A stretch of 64,000 bases of DNA, from positions 4,797,501 to 4,861,500 of the forward strand of contig NZ_CP097269.1 of NCBI RefSeq assembly GCF_028473645.1, given 5' to 3'. Shown here piece after piece: positions 26,570 through 35,065 of the stretch. The notes under the pieces were generated by a model that did not search any database, was not told where the DNA came from, and saw only the letters and a program-made list of their open reading frames with translations. This DNA comes from Acidovorax sp. GBBC 1281 (GTDB lineage Bacteria > Pseudomonadota > Gammaproteobacteria > Burkholderiales > Burkholderiaceae_C). A program made the translations under genes and the position numbers. Within the stretch, counting starts at the first letter, position 1. Every line of letters begins with the position of its first letter.

Positions 26570-27607
26570 ATGGGCCTGTCCACCCTGCACAACGTGCGCT
26601 TTGCAGGCATGGCGAGCTGCGTGCCCAAGCGCGTGGTTTCCAACCTCGAGGATTGCCCTCCGAAAATCCGCTCGGAGCGGGAAAGGCTGGTTCGCAACAT
26701 CGGCATCCAGCAGCGCCGCCTGTGCGCGTCGTGGCAATGCTTTTCCGATCTGGCGCAAGACGCCACGGAAAAGCTGCTGCAGGAACTGCAGTGGGCCCGC
26801 GAAGACGTGCACGCGTTGATCGTCGTGACGCAGTCGCCCGACTATCCCATTCCCTCCACCGCCATCATCTTGCAGGACAAGCTCGGGCTGTCGCAGTCCA
26901 CGATCGCGTTCGACGTGAATCTCGGCTGCTCTGGCTACCCGTTCGGGTTGCACCTGCTGGGCAGCATGATCGCGTCCGGCACGGTGAAAAAGGGCCTGCT
27001 GCTGGTGGGAGACCGCTCCGCAAGCGAAAAGGACCCGCTGTTCTCTGACGCCGGCACGGCGACCGCACTGGAATTCGATCCTTCAGCCGCGCCCATGTAT
27101 TTCGACCTCAACAGCGACGGCAGCGGCTACAAAGCCATCATCAAACCGGTGGGTGGGCATCGGGAGCCCTATGCCTTTCATCACAGCATCCCCACGCGCG
27201 ACGAGGACGGGGAACTGCAATGGCCGGACCGCCTCCTCCTCGACGGACCGGCCGTGCTCAGCTTCTCCACGCAGAAAATTCCTCCGGCCGTGGAGCGCAC
27301 GCTGCAATATGCAGGCGTGTCCAAGGACGATGTCGACTACTTCGTCTTCCATCAGGCCAACCGGATGATCAATGAAACCATCCGCAAGAAGCTGGCACTC
27401 CCCCCTGAGAAAGTCCCATCGACGCTGGCCGACTATGGCAACACCAGTGGGGCGACCCTGCCGGTCACCATGACCGCGCGCCTGAACGAAACGCTGGCCA
27501 GCGGCACGCACAAGCTGCTGCTGAGCGGCTTCGGCATCGGCCTGTCCTGGGGCACGTGCATCCTGGACATTGCAGGGGCACGCTTCCCGGCCATGCTGGA
27601 GTCTTGA
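26570..27607 (+). CDS. 3-oxoacyl-ACP synthase III (FabH-like)
   Basis: 345 aa thiolase-fold enzyme. The KAS III catalytic triad is complete: C120 in NLGCSGYPFG, H261 in FVFHQANRM and N291 in YGNTSGAT. It condenses an acyl-CoA with malonyl-ACP. With the adjacent ACP and ketoreductase it could make a short 3-hydroxyacyl-ACP for sugar N- or O-acylation. Similar ACP/KAS III/reductase sets occur in Pseudomonas flagellin glycosylation islands. It is not in a fab cluster, so a specialised role is more likely than lipid synthesis. Confidence 0.88.
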   Translation: MGLSTLHNVRFAGMASCVPKRVVSNLEDCPPKIRSERERLVRNIGIQQRRLCASWQCFSDLAQDATEKLLQELQWAREDVHALIVVTQSPDYPIPSTAIILQDKLGLSQSTIAFDVNLGCSGYPFGLHLLGSMIASGTVKKGLLLVGDRSASEKDPLFSDAGTATALEFDPSAAPMYFDLNSDGSGYKAIIKPVGGHREPYAFHHSIPTRDEDGELQWPDRLLLDGPAVLSFSTQKIPPAVERTLQYAGVSKDDVDYFVFHQANRMINETIRKKLALPPEKVPSTLADYGNTSGATLPVTMTARLNETLASGTHKLLLSGFGIGLSWGTCILDIAGARFPAMLES

Positions 27608-27610
27608 CCG

Positions 27611-28378
27611 ATGGACGCAACGCCCACCCCCTTCCACCTGCAGGGACAGCGCATCCTCGTCACGGGGGCCACTTCGGGCCTGGGCCATGCCATCGCCATC
27701 GCCTGCGCACGCATGGGAGCTCAAGTCATCGGCGTGGGCCGCGACGAAGAGCGCCTCACCCGCACGTTGCAGGCACTGCAAGCCGTCGCACCGGCAGCCG
27801 AGCACCTCGTGGTGCGTGCAGACCTGACCCAGCCTACCGATCGCTCCGCGCTGGTGGAGCAGATCGCTTCTGTGCCATTGAACGGCATCGTCCACAGCGC
27901 AGGCATTTCCCGCCTGTCTCCCGTGCGAATGATCACGGAACAGCATCTGCGCGAAGTGCAGAGCATCAACGTGGACGCCCCGATGCTGCTGACGCAGACC
28001 CTTCTCAAGCGCAACCTGATCGCGCCGGGAGGATCGATGGTGTTCATCGCCTCGATCGCCGCACACATCGGTGTGCCGGGAGTGGCCGCCTACTCGGGCA
28101 CCAAGGCCGCATTGATTGCGATGATGCGCTGCCTCGCGATGGAGGTCGTCAAGCGGGGCATCCGAGCCAACTGCCTCTCGCCCGCCCTGGTTGAAACGCC
28201 ATTGCTCGACGCCACCGCCACGCTCGTGGGCTCAATGGAAAAGGAGCGAGGCAACTACCCGCTCGGTTTCGGCCAGCCGGAGGACGTGGCCAATGCCGCC
28301 GTGTTCCTGCTGTCCCAGGCCAGCCGATGGATCACCGGCACAACGCTGGTGATGGACGGCGGCCTCACCATCAGTTGA
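27611..28378 (+). CDS. Short-chain dehydrogenase, FabG-like 3-oxoacyl-ACP reductase
   Basis: 255 aa classical SDR. Nucleotide-binding TGATSGLG (residues 18-25), NSAG-type HSAGIS, and catalytic Y161/K165 in YSGTK. The C-terminus (LLSQASRWITGTTLVMDGGLTIS) is typical of FabG-type enzymes. It starts 3 bases after the ketosynthase and probably reduces its 3-oxo product to a 3-hydroxyacyl chain. A sugar substrate cannot be excluded. Confidence 0.85.
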   Translation: MDATPTPFHLQGQRILVTGATSGLGHAIAIACARMGAQVIGVGRDEERLTRTLQALQAVAPAAEHLVVRADLTQPTDRSALVEQIASVPLNGIVHSAGISRLSPVRMITEQHLREVQSINVDAPMLLTQTLLKRNLIAPGGSMVFIASIAAHIGVPGVAAYSGTKAALIAMMRCLAMEVVKRGIRANCLSPALVETPLLDATATLVGSMEKERGNYPLGFGQPEDVANAAVFLLSQASRWITGTTLVMDGGLTIS

Positions 28379-28385
28379 TCCCCCC

Positions 28386-29051
28386 ATGGCTGCGCCCTCC
28401 ACGGATACGTCCGCTCCGCATCGAAACCTGCTCATTGTGGGCGCTGGTGGCTTCGGCCGCGAAGTCCTGACGTATGTCGAAGACGACAACCCGCTGTTTC
28501 GCCCCAAGGGCTTTCTGGATTCGCGCACTTCGGCGCTGAACGGCATGCAGCGCTCGATCGGCATCGTGGGCGACCCCATGACCTACATCCCCGTGGATGG
28601 CGACGTTTTCATGGCCGCACTGGGCGATCCGATGGCGAGATACAAGTACACCGAGGTACTGCGATCGGTCCACGACGTCGACTTCGCCACGGTCGTGCAT
28701 CCCCAGGCCCATGTGACGCGGCATGCCCGGCTAGGCCGTGGCTGCATCATCGCACCCCGTGTCGGCATTTCGGTGGATGTCCAGTTGGGCGATTTCGTGT
28801 GCGTCCAGGAATATACGGTCATCGGGCACGACGTCCGCGTCGGGGATTGGTGCCAGATCAACAGCCACTGCTCCATCGGCGGCGGCGCGAAGATCGGCAA
28901 CTTCGTGTCGATCCATCCCAATTGCGTCATCACCAGCGGCACGGTCATCGGCGACAACGTCAAGGTCGGTGCGGGCAGCGTGGTGTATGGCCGCATTCCG
29001 CCCAACATCACCATCATGGGCAATCCGGCCCGGCGCTTTTCCTGGAGTTGA
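28386..29051 (+). CDS. Hexapeptide-repeat acyl/acetyltransferase (NeuD/PglD-like)
   Basis: 221 aa. An N-terminal Rossmann-like segment (LLIVGAGGFGREVLTYVED) binds the sugar nucleotide in PglD relatives. The left-handed beta-helix follows (GRGCIIAPRVGISVDVQLGDFVCVQEYTVIGHDVRVGDWCQI), ending in GAGSVVYGRIPPNITIMGNPAR. It transfers an acyl group, usually acetyl, to an amino or hydroxyl group of a nucleotide sugar. Placed after ACP, KAS III and reductase, it is the best candidate to move the made acyl chain to the glycan. Confidence 0.85.
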   Translation: MAAPSTDTSAPHRNLLIVGAGGFGREVLTYVEDDNPLFRPKGFLDSRTSALNGMQRSIGIVGDPMTYIPVDGDVFMAALGDPMARYKYTEVLRSVHDVDFATVVHPQAHVTRHARLGRGCIIAPRVGISVDVQLGDFVCVQEYTVIGHDVRVGDWCQINSHCSIGGGAKIGNFVSIHPNCVITSGTVIGDNVKVGAGSVVYGRIPPNITIMGNPARRFSWS

Positions 29052-29097
29052 ACGTCTCCGGCGCCCCGGCACCGCATGCCCCCGCGAGCGACCCACC

Positions 29098-30336
29098 ATG
29101 GCCTCACTGCCCCCATCCTTCCTGCCCGACGCCTTGGTCAGCCGCATCAACCTGGATCACTTCCAGCTCGATGAAGCACTGCTCGCCATGCTGGACCTGT
29201 ACCGCCGCGACCCGCATTTCTGCATACCTGAGCAGGCGCGCGAGATCTTCGCCCGGCGCGGGGACCGGACGCGCTTCATCCTGCTGGGAACGAAGACTTT
29301 CGCGGAAGTCTTCATCCGTGCGACCCGCGACCAAGGCTGGGCCCTGGCCGTGGTGGATGATTTCAAGCACGCCAGCGGTGAGGACTACTACGGCGTGGAC
29401 ATCATTTCCACCGACCGCTTCCTTGCGATGCTGCGCGAGGACCCGGACATCATTGCCATCAACTGCTGCCGGACGGATTATTCAAGGCGGTTCTTCGACC
29501 GGCTCTGCACCCGCCACGGCATCGCCCATGTGAACCACGAGCAGGTCACCCGGCTCTTCGGCATGAATGACCGGGTGGACTACCGCACGGCCGACTGGGC
29601 CCCTGCCATCAGCAGCAGGTTCGATGAATTCCTGGCGCTGGAGCGGCGGCTTGCGGATGCACACTCCGTGAGCACATTGCGCAGCGTGCTCCTGTTCCAC
29701 CTGAGCTGCAATCCCGAGTGGTACCTCACTGTGGCCAGGCCCTATTCGACGCTGTACTTCCGCTCGGGCCTGCTGACGTTCTCGGACCACGAGAGGTTCG
29801 TCGATTGCGGCGCCTCCATCGGCGAATCCACGACCGGGCTGCTGGGCCTCACGGGCGATCGCATCGAACACTCCTGGATGATCGAGCCCGACCGGCTGAA
29901 CATCGAGGTGCTGCGCAAGCTGCAGCAGGGCTACGCAGGCACCGCGCTCGAATCCCGGATTTCGCTGCATCCCTTCGCCGTCGGCGAGAACGACGCGGAA
30001 GTCCCGTTCCACCATCTGGGAGGGCATGGCGGCAGCATCGCCGTCGATCCGAGCGCGCCCTTGGAGACGGTGCGCATCCGGCGCATCGACGATCTCATCG
30101 ATGCGCCACCGACCTTCATCAAGATGGACATCGAAGGCTTCGAGATTCCGGCGCTGCGGGGCGCCCAGGCGGCCATCCGCGCCGGCCTGCCCAAGATGGC
30201 GATCTCCGCCTATCACCGCGCGACCGACCTGCTGGACATCCCGGCGCTGGTGGATGCCGTGGCCCCCGGGTACTCGATCGGGCTGCAGCACCACACCGAA
30301 GATCGCTGGGATACCTGCCTGTATTTCTATCGCTGA
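29098..30336 (+). CDS. FkbM-family methyltransferase with N-terminal Rossmann-like domain
   Basis: 412 aa. The C-terminal half is an FkbM SAM-dependent O-methyltransferase: SAM loop RFVDCGASIGESTTGLL, WMIEPDR, and IKMDIEGFEIPALRGAQAAI. The N-terminal 200 residues (FILLGTKTFAEVFIRATRDQ ... VVDD) look like a small nucleotide- or sugar-binding module seen in other glycan-cluster proteins. It probably methylates a hydroxyl of the glycan. It starts 46 bases after the acyltransferase; the ATG at 29098 is the first sensible start after that gene. Confidence 0.83.
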   Translation: MASLPPSFLPDALVSRINLDHFQLDEALLAMLDLYRRDPHFCIPEQAREIFARRGDRTRFILLGTKTFAEVFIRATRDQGWALAVVDDFKHASGEDYYGVDIISTDRFLAMLREDPDIIAINCCRTDYSRRFFDRLCTRHGIAHVNHEQVTRLFGMNDRVDYRTADWAPAISSRFDEFLALERRLADAHSVSTLRSVLLFHLSCNPEWYLTVARPYSTLYFRSGLLTFSDHERFVDCGASIGESTTGLLGLTGDRIEHSWMIEPDRLNIEVLRKLQQGYAGTALESRISLHPFAVGENDAEVPFHHLGGHGGSIAVDPSAPLETVRIRRIDDLIDAPPTFIKMDIEGFEIPALRGAQAAIRAGLPKMAISAYHRATDLLDIPALVDAVAPGYSIGLQHHTEDRWDTCLYFYR

Positions 30337-30384
30337 AACGCCTCTCCAGAGGCATTCACTCCAATACCCAGAGGGCACCGCAGG

Positions 30385-31632
30385 ATGGCCAAGATTCGGG
30401 GCGGCCTTGACCGCGTTCTACTGAAATATCCGGAAATCGACCCGGCCAAGGTCCGACTGATCGGCTGGGGCGCTGGACAGGCGTTCACGGACTACTACCC
30501 GCTGCTGGGCCTGCCGGTGGAATACACCGTGTGCCCGTTCACCGCCCACCAGGACAGGCAGATCCATGGCGTTCCCGTCCGCGGCCCCGAAGCGCTCATG
30601 AAGGAACCGCACGAGGAAGTGCTCCTGGTGATCTTCGCAGCGCATTCGGCGGAAATCATGAACCAGATCCGCAACCTGTGGGGCGACTACCGCTGCGTGC
30701 CGGCGCTCACCCACAGCGGTCGGCATGGAGACATCGACCAGCTCCAGGCTTTCTCCAGGGTGTTCGAAGGGCTGTCCCTGCAGCGCAAATCGCCCTCACG
30801 AACGCCTTCGCTCGGCATCTTCGTGCAAGGCCCGGTGTTTCCCTATACCCCCATGGCACTGGCCTGGCAGCGGATGGCGTGCCCCGAGGCGCATCTGTGC
30901 TTCGTCACCTGGGATCACCAGTCTGCCGCCAGCCTCGATGCCTGCCGGCCATGGGTAGACGCCGTGATCACGCTTCCCCAGCCCCAGAACATGGTGGACA
31001 GCCGCAATGCCATCATCCGCTCGGCCAAGGCAGGCGCCCGGCATCTGGCCGAGGTGGGCGTACCGTACTCGGTGCGCATGCGAAGCGATACGGTCGTCAC
31101 CGGATCGCTCTACCGGGCGGTGGAAGAACTGTTCGACGATGGCAGCAGGAACGAGGGGAAATTCGGCTTCCTGGCGCATTCGTCCTGGAAGCAGATTCCC
31201 TTCCATTTCTCCGAGCGTTTTCTCGTGAGCCGCACCCAGGACATGTGCGAGCTGTGGGCGCTGCCGGAAGACCTGCGCGGTGCGTCCGAGATCCAGCACC
31301 GGACCGACGAGCCCTACCAGCAGATCCAGAAGGCGGCCGTCGAATGCCTGCTGTGGCAGAGCCTGGCACGCAAGTGGGGTGAGCCGGCCCAGGACCTCGC
31401 CGATGGCTACCGGTTCGCCGCGAACCATCTTCTGCCGATGGACGAATACGCCGATGTCCTGTCGCTCAAGAGCGTCCCGCTGTTCAATCTGACCCTCAAC
31501 AAGGGCTTCGTCGGCACGCCCGCCTGGTGGCGGGAGGTCTACGCCGATCTGCCCTCGGCCATGCGGCAGGCGCACGAGGAAAGCGCTCAGGACTTCACGA
31601 TCGCCGAATTCTTCAGTGGCCGTGTCGGCTGA
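30385..31632 (+). CDS. WavE-like glycan biosynthesis protein
   Basis: 415 aa. Residues from about 140 resemble the WavE lipopolysaccharide-synthesis family: GIFVQGPVFPYTPMALAWQR, CFVTWDHQS, DAVITLPQP and VRMRSDTVVTG, where the RSD motif suggests a glycosyltransferase-type metal site. The N-terminal 110 residues (VRLIGWGAGQAFTDYYP ... GVPVRGPEALM) are another Rossmann-like module, similar in style to that of the FkbM protein. It may be a second glycosyltransferase for the flagellin glycan. It ends 16 bases from the opposing OYE gene. Confidence 0.65.
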   Translation: MAKIRGGLDRVLLKYPEIDPAKVRLIGWGAGQAFTDYYPLLGLPVEYTVCPFTAHQDRQIHGVPVRGPEALMKEPHEEVLLVIFAAHSAEIMNQIRNLWGDYRCVPALTHSGRHGDIDQLQAFSRVFEGLSLQRKSPSRTPSLGIFVQGPVFPYTPMALAWQRMACPEAHLCFVTWDHQSAASLDACRPWVDAVITLPQPQNMVDSRNAIIRSAKAGARHLAEVGVPYSVRMRSDTVVTGSLYRAVEELFDDGSRNEGKFGFLAHSSWKQIPFHFSERFLVSRTQDMCELWALPEDLRGASEIQHRTDEPYQQIQKAAVECLLWQSLARKWGEPAQDLADGYRFAANHLLPMDEYADVLSLKSVPLFNLTLNKGFVGTPAWWREVYADLPSAMRQAHEESAQDFTIAEFFSGRVG

Positions 31633-31648
31633 CTGCCCATCAATCTGA

Positions 31649-32695
31649 TTAATAGAGCACGGCGCGCCGCTCGGGCGTCATGGGCTCGAGGGCTTCTCCA
31701 CGCTCCAGCCTTCGCACGAAGTCCGGGTTCGCAAGGAGCGCGCGGCCCCAGGTGACCATGTCCAGATGCCCCTCCTGGATTTCGTGCTCGGCCTCCGCAG
31801 CGGATAGCGACGCGCCCCCCATCAGGAAGTGGGGCCAGAGGGGACGCACACGGCGCACGATTTTTCCGGAAGTTTCGGCATAGGGCGCATCCGCGCAACT
31901 GATGTCCAGTTGCCTCAGCCCCAGGCGATCCAGCTGGGCGATGAGATGCTGCAGCATGTCGTCGAGGTCCGGCCACTCGTACAGTCCGCCCATCATCCGC
32001 GCAGGCGAGAGGCGAATCATCAGGCGCTGGGGGCCGCAAATGGGCAGCAGGCGCTCCACGAGTTCCAGCACGATGCGGCAACGGTTCTCGACCGATCCTC
32101 CATAGGCATCGGTCCGGTCATTGATGCGCGCATCCAGGAACTGGTCGATCAGGTATCCATGTCCCATATGGATCTGCACGCCGTCGAAACCTGTATTCAG
32201 GGCGCGCTGCGCGGCCTCCTCGAAAAGACGGTAGATGCCAGGCATCTCCGATGCATGCAGCGCACGGGGCTGCCCGTAGGGCTGGCCGTTCTGGCGGTTG
32301 ATGCCCGCCGCTGGCCGGTCCGTGGAACTGACCGGCGCCAACCCGCCAGTGAAGTCCGGGTGCGAGATCCGCCCGCAATGCCACAGTTGCGCCACGATGC
32401 GCCCGCCAGCCTCCTGCACCTGCCGGACGGCCGGGATCCAGCTGTCGGCCTGCTCGTCGTTCTGCAGATGGGGCACGTTCCGGTAACCATCCGCCGAAGG
32501 ATGGACCACGATGCCTTCCGTCAGGATGAGCGATACGCCGGCAGCGGCACGCCGCGCGTAGTAAGCAGCGATTTCGTCCGTGCAGCGGTGCTGCGCATCG
32601 GCAAAACCACGCGTCATGGCCGCCATGGCCACACGATTGCGCATGGGACCGAAAATGTCGTGGTGAACGAAGGGGCTCAGCAGTTGCAGGCTCAT
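31649..32695 (-). CDS. Old Yellow Enzyme-family NADH:flavin oxidoreductase
   Basis: 348 aa FMN TIM barrel. Visible family marks: FGPMRNRVAMAAMTRG, LILTEGIVV, QLWHCGRISHP, and the long signature GVQIHMGHGYLIDQFLDAR followed by INDRTDAYGGSVENR. These enzymes reduce activated C=C bonds with NAD(P)H. The ATG at 32695 overlaps the upstream sugar reductase stop (ATGA), so it is translationally tied to the sugar operon and is its last gene. A role on a sugar or its acyl chain is unusual for this family and is an inference. Confidence 0.88.
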   Translation of the reverse strand: MSLQLLSPFVHHDIFGPMRNRVAMAAMTRGFADAQHRCTDEIAAYYARRAAAGVSLILTEGIVVHPSADGYRNVPHLQNDEQADSWIPAVRQVQEAGGRIVAQLWHCGRISHPDFTGGLAPVSSTDRPAAGINRQNGQPYGQPRALHASEMPGIYRLFEEAAQRALNTGFDGVQIHMGHGYLIDQFLDARINDRTDAYGGSVENRCRIVLELVERLLPICGPQRLMIRLSPARMMGGLYEWPDLDDMLQHLIAQLDRLGLRQLDISCADAPYAETSGKIVRRVRPLWPHFLMGGASLSAAEAEHEIQEGHLDMVTWGRALLANPDFVRRLERGEALEPMTPERRAVLY

Positions 32696-33633
32696 GGGGC
32701 GAACATTCCAGTGAAATAAGGGTGGTCGAGATAGGCGGCCAGGCTGTCCTGCCATGTGCGCTGACGGTCCAGCCCGTGGGCCTGCAGCGCGGCGTTGCGC
32801 ATCACCACCGCATCGGGGCGCACGGCTTTTTCCTTGCGAGCCATGGTTTCCGCAGGAACACGCGCTATCTCGATGCGGCGATCCAGACCCAATCGGAGCA
32901 CGATCTCCCGCGCCAGTTCGAAGAAAGAGGCTTGCCCATGGGAAGCCATGCAGAAACGGCCCGTCTCGCCGCGCGCCAGCAGCAGCAGGCTGTTGTAGGC
33001 CAAATCGTCCGTGAGCGTGGGCTGCCAGATGCGGTCACCGATCTCCATGCGGTCCACGCCGGAGCGCAGCAGTCCCGCGAGGTGCGGAACCAGCTTGCCG
33101 ACGAAATTCTTGTCGCGCGCATGCTCTCCGAAAAACCCGCCCATGCGCACAGTGAGCGCCTGCGGCGATGCCTCCAGCACGATGTGCTCCGCCTCCAGCT
33201 TAAGGTGTCCGTACACGCTCAAAGGACGGGGGGGCGTGGCCTCGTCCACCGGCTGGCTTCCGTCGTAGATCAGGAAGGTCTGCGGGTAAAAGAACCGGGC
33301 TCCGCATTCGCGGGCCAGCTCGACCACGTGGCGGGTTCCTTCGATCTGCACCTGCACCGCCGCGTCCGCATGGTCCTCGCACCAGTTGACGTCGGAACAC
33401 ACGGCGCAATGGATCACGATATCGGGCCGCCAGGCGCGCAAGGCCTGGGCCTGCTCGCGCTGGCGCACATCGAACGCGTGGCGGTCGAGGGCCGCGACCA
33501 GGGCAGCAGGGACCTGCTCAGCCAAGTGGCGGGCGAACGCCTGCCCGAGCATTCCGCCGGCACCCGTGATCAGGATGCGCGAGCCCTCCAGGGCGGACAG
33601 TTCGTTGAATTCACGCAAATCGTTGCCCCTCAT
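32692..33633 (-). CDS. NAD(P)-dependent sugar reductase, RmlD-like SDR
   Basis: 313 aa extended SDR. Nucleotide-binding ILITGAGGMLGQ, and catalytic Tyr-Lys in SVYGHLKLEAE; the pattern IVIHCAVCSDVNWCEDHADAA resembles RmlD. It would reduce a 4-keto-6-deoxy nucleotide sugar at the end of a pathway. It overlaps both neighbours. The exact sugar cannot be told from sequence; together with RfbF, RfbG, RfbH and the epimerase, a role like AscF in CDP-ascarylose synthesis is possible. Confidence 0.8.
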   Translation of the reverse strand: MRGNDLREFNELSALEGSRILITGAGGMLGQAFARHLAEQVPAALVAALDRHAFDVRQREQAQALRAWRPDIVIHCAVCSDVNWCEDHADAAVQVQIEGTRHVVELARECGARFFYPQTFLIYDGSQPVDEATPPRPLSVYGHLKLEAEHIVLEASPQALTVRMGGFFGEHARDKNFVGKLVPHLAGLLRSGVDRMEIGDRIWQPTLTDDLAYNSLLLLARGETGRFCMASHGQASFFELAREIVLRLGLDRRIEIARVPAETMARKEKAVRPDAVVMRNAALQAHGLDRQRTWQDSLAAYLDHPYFTGMFAP

Positions 33634-34501
33634 GTTCAGATCCAGACAAGAACAGGTCGGCCGCCATTTCGGGGACGCAGCGCATCACCTCGTTGGGCCG
33701 GTACGGCAGGGCGCCGACGAGCAGCCGGCCCGGCGCCTTCCAGACAGACCACCAGTGCTGCGCGAAATCCTGCATCGATACCGGCGAGCCCGATCCCACA
33801 TTGCGCACCCAGGGCCTGCCCGCCTCGACGTCACCGCGCTCAGCCGCATGCCGGAATGCCCGGGCGACCGCCTCCACGGGGACGTAGTCGCGCACCTGCG
33901 CACCGGGTGTCATCGAAAAATCAAGGCCCTGCGATGCGGCCAGACGCAATGCCGGCCAGAAGTTCCCGGCGTACTGGCCTTCGCCGAAGACCGAGAAGAT
34001 CCGCAGGTAGCACAGCTCCATGGCGTGTTCGATCGCGTGCGCATGCGCAGCCTGGAAACCTGCGGCCTTGGATGCCGCGTAGCCATACGCGGGTGCCAGC
34101 GGTGCGCTGGCCGGAATGAAGTCGAAGGCATCCGCGCTGCGACCGTATTCCGCGAACGTACCCGCCAAGACCGACCGCTTCACGCCAGCGGCACGCGCCG
34201 TATCGAGCAGTTGCAGCAAAACGGTGACGTTCCAGTAGAACAGGGCCTGCCAGTCGGCCTGCTGCGGCGGGACGCCCGGCGACGCCAGGTGCATCAGCAC
34301 GTCCGCCCCGGCCAGATCGGCGGGCGCCAACTGGTCCATGGCGCGGCTGAGCCACACAAGGCGAGGATGCACCGACGCAGGCGCGTCGGCCGGATGCCTC
34401 AGGACGGTGACGCGATGGCCCGCCTCCAGCAGAGACGCCAGCACGTGCCGGCCGATGAACCCCGTCCCTCCCGTCAGGAACACATGCCGTTCAGTGGTCA
34501 T
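33611..34501 (-). CDS. NAD-dependent epimerase/reductase, extended SDR
   Basis: 296 aa. VFLTGGTGFIGRHVL at the N-terminus, LMHLASPG and catalytic YGYAASKAAG, followed by LRIFSVFGEGQYAGNFWPAL and DYVPVEAVARAF. It belongs with nucleotide-sugar epimerases, dehydratases and 4-ketoreductases such as CDP-abequose synthase. The ATG at 34501 overlaps the RfbC-like stop by 11 bases, and its end overlaps the next reductase by 23. It is the second candidate for the final sugar reduction step. Confidence 0.8.
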   Translation of the reverse strand: MTTERHVFLTGGTGFIGRHVLASLLEAGHRVTVLRHPADAPASVHPRLVWLSRAMDQLAPADLAGADVLMHLASPGVPPQQADWQALFYWNVTVLLQLLDTARAAGVKRSVLAGTFAEYGRSADAFDFIPASAPLAPAYGYAASKAAGFQAAHAHAIEHAMELCYLRIFSVFGEGQYAGNFWPALRLAASQGLDFSMTPGAQVRDYVPVEAVARAFRHAAERGDVEAGRPWVRNVGSGSPVSMQDFAQHWWSVWKAPGRLLVGALPYRPNEVMRCVPEMAADLFLSGSEHEGQRFA

Positions 34502-35057
34502 TCGGCGGTCCTTCCGGCATCTCGAAGGGGCTGGCGAAATCCTCCATCCGCGGGTGCTGGCGGTCGCGCACCGACAGCACAGGATGGTCATCGGGCCAGG
34601 GAATGCCGGCAGAGTCCCAGCGGATGCCGGCATCGTGCCCAGGCGCGTGGGCCGAGGTGACGTGGTAGACGATGGTCGCGCCTTCGGTCAGCGCATAGCA
34701 GCCGTGGGCATACCCCGCCGGAATGTAGACCTGGTTGCCAAGCTCGACGTCCAGCTCGAAGGCGGCAAAGCGGCCCTGTGTCGGCGAGCCGCGGCGCAGA
34801 TCGACCACCACATCAAAGAGGCGGCCGTGGCTGCAGTGCACCAGCTTGGCATGGTGGTGCGGCGGCAACTGGAAGTGCAGCCCGCGCAGCACGCCACGCC
34901 GCGATACGCTGTAGAAGCTTTCTACCCAGTCGCAGTCGAGCCCTCGGGCAAGGAACGCCTCGCGGCTGAAGGTCTTCACGAATCGCCCACGCTCGTCGGG
35001 CCGCACTTCGGGCTGGATCAGGTAGCAGCCCGGCAAAGGGCTTTCTTCGAAGCGCAT
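34491..35057 (-). CDS. dTDP-4-dehydrorhamnose 3,5-epimerase-like protein (RfbC/AscE-like)
   Basis: 188 aa cupin fold. Conserved GVLRGLHFQLPPHHHAKLV with the catalytic histidine, VVVDLRRGSPTQGRF and YIPAGYAHGCYAL. RfbC epimerises dTDP-4-keto sugars; the homologue AscE does the same at C5 of CDP-3,6-dideoxy-4-keto sugars. Because the neighbours make a CDP sugar and no rmlA or rmlB is present, the CDP-linked role fits better. It starts 8 bases after rfbH. Confidence 0.85.
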   Translation of the reverse strand: MRFEESPLPGCYLIQPEVRPDERGRFVKTFSREAFLARGLDCDWVESFYSVSRRGVLRGLHFQLPPHHHAKLVHCSHGRLFDVVVDLRRGSPTQGRFAAFELDVELGNQVYIPAGYAHGCYALTEGATIVYHVTSAHAPGHDAGIRWDSAGIPWPDDHPVLSVRDRQHPRMEDFASPFEMPEGPPNDH

Positions 35058-35065
35058 GGTGGGTG

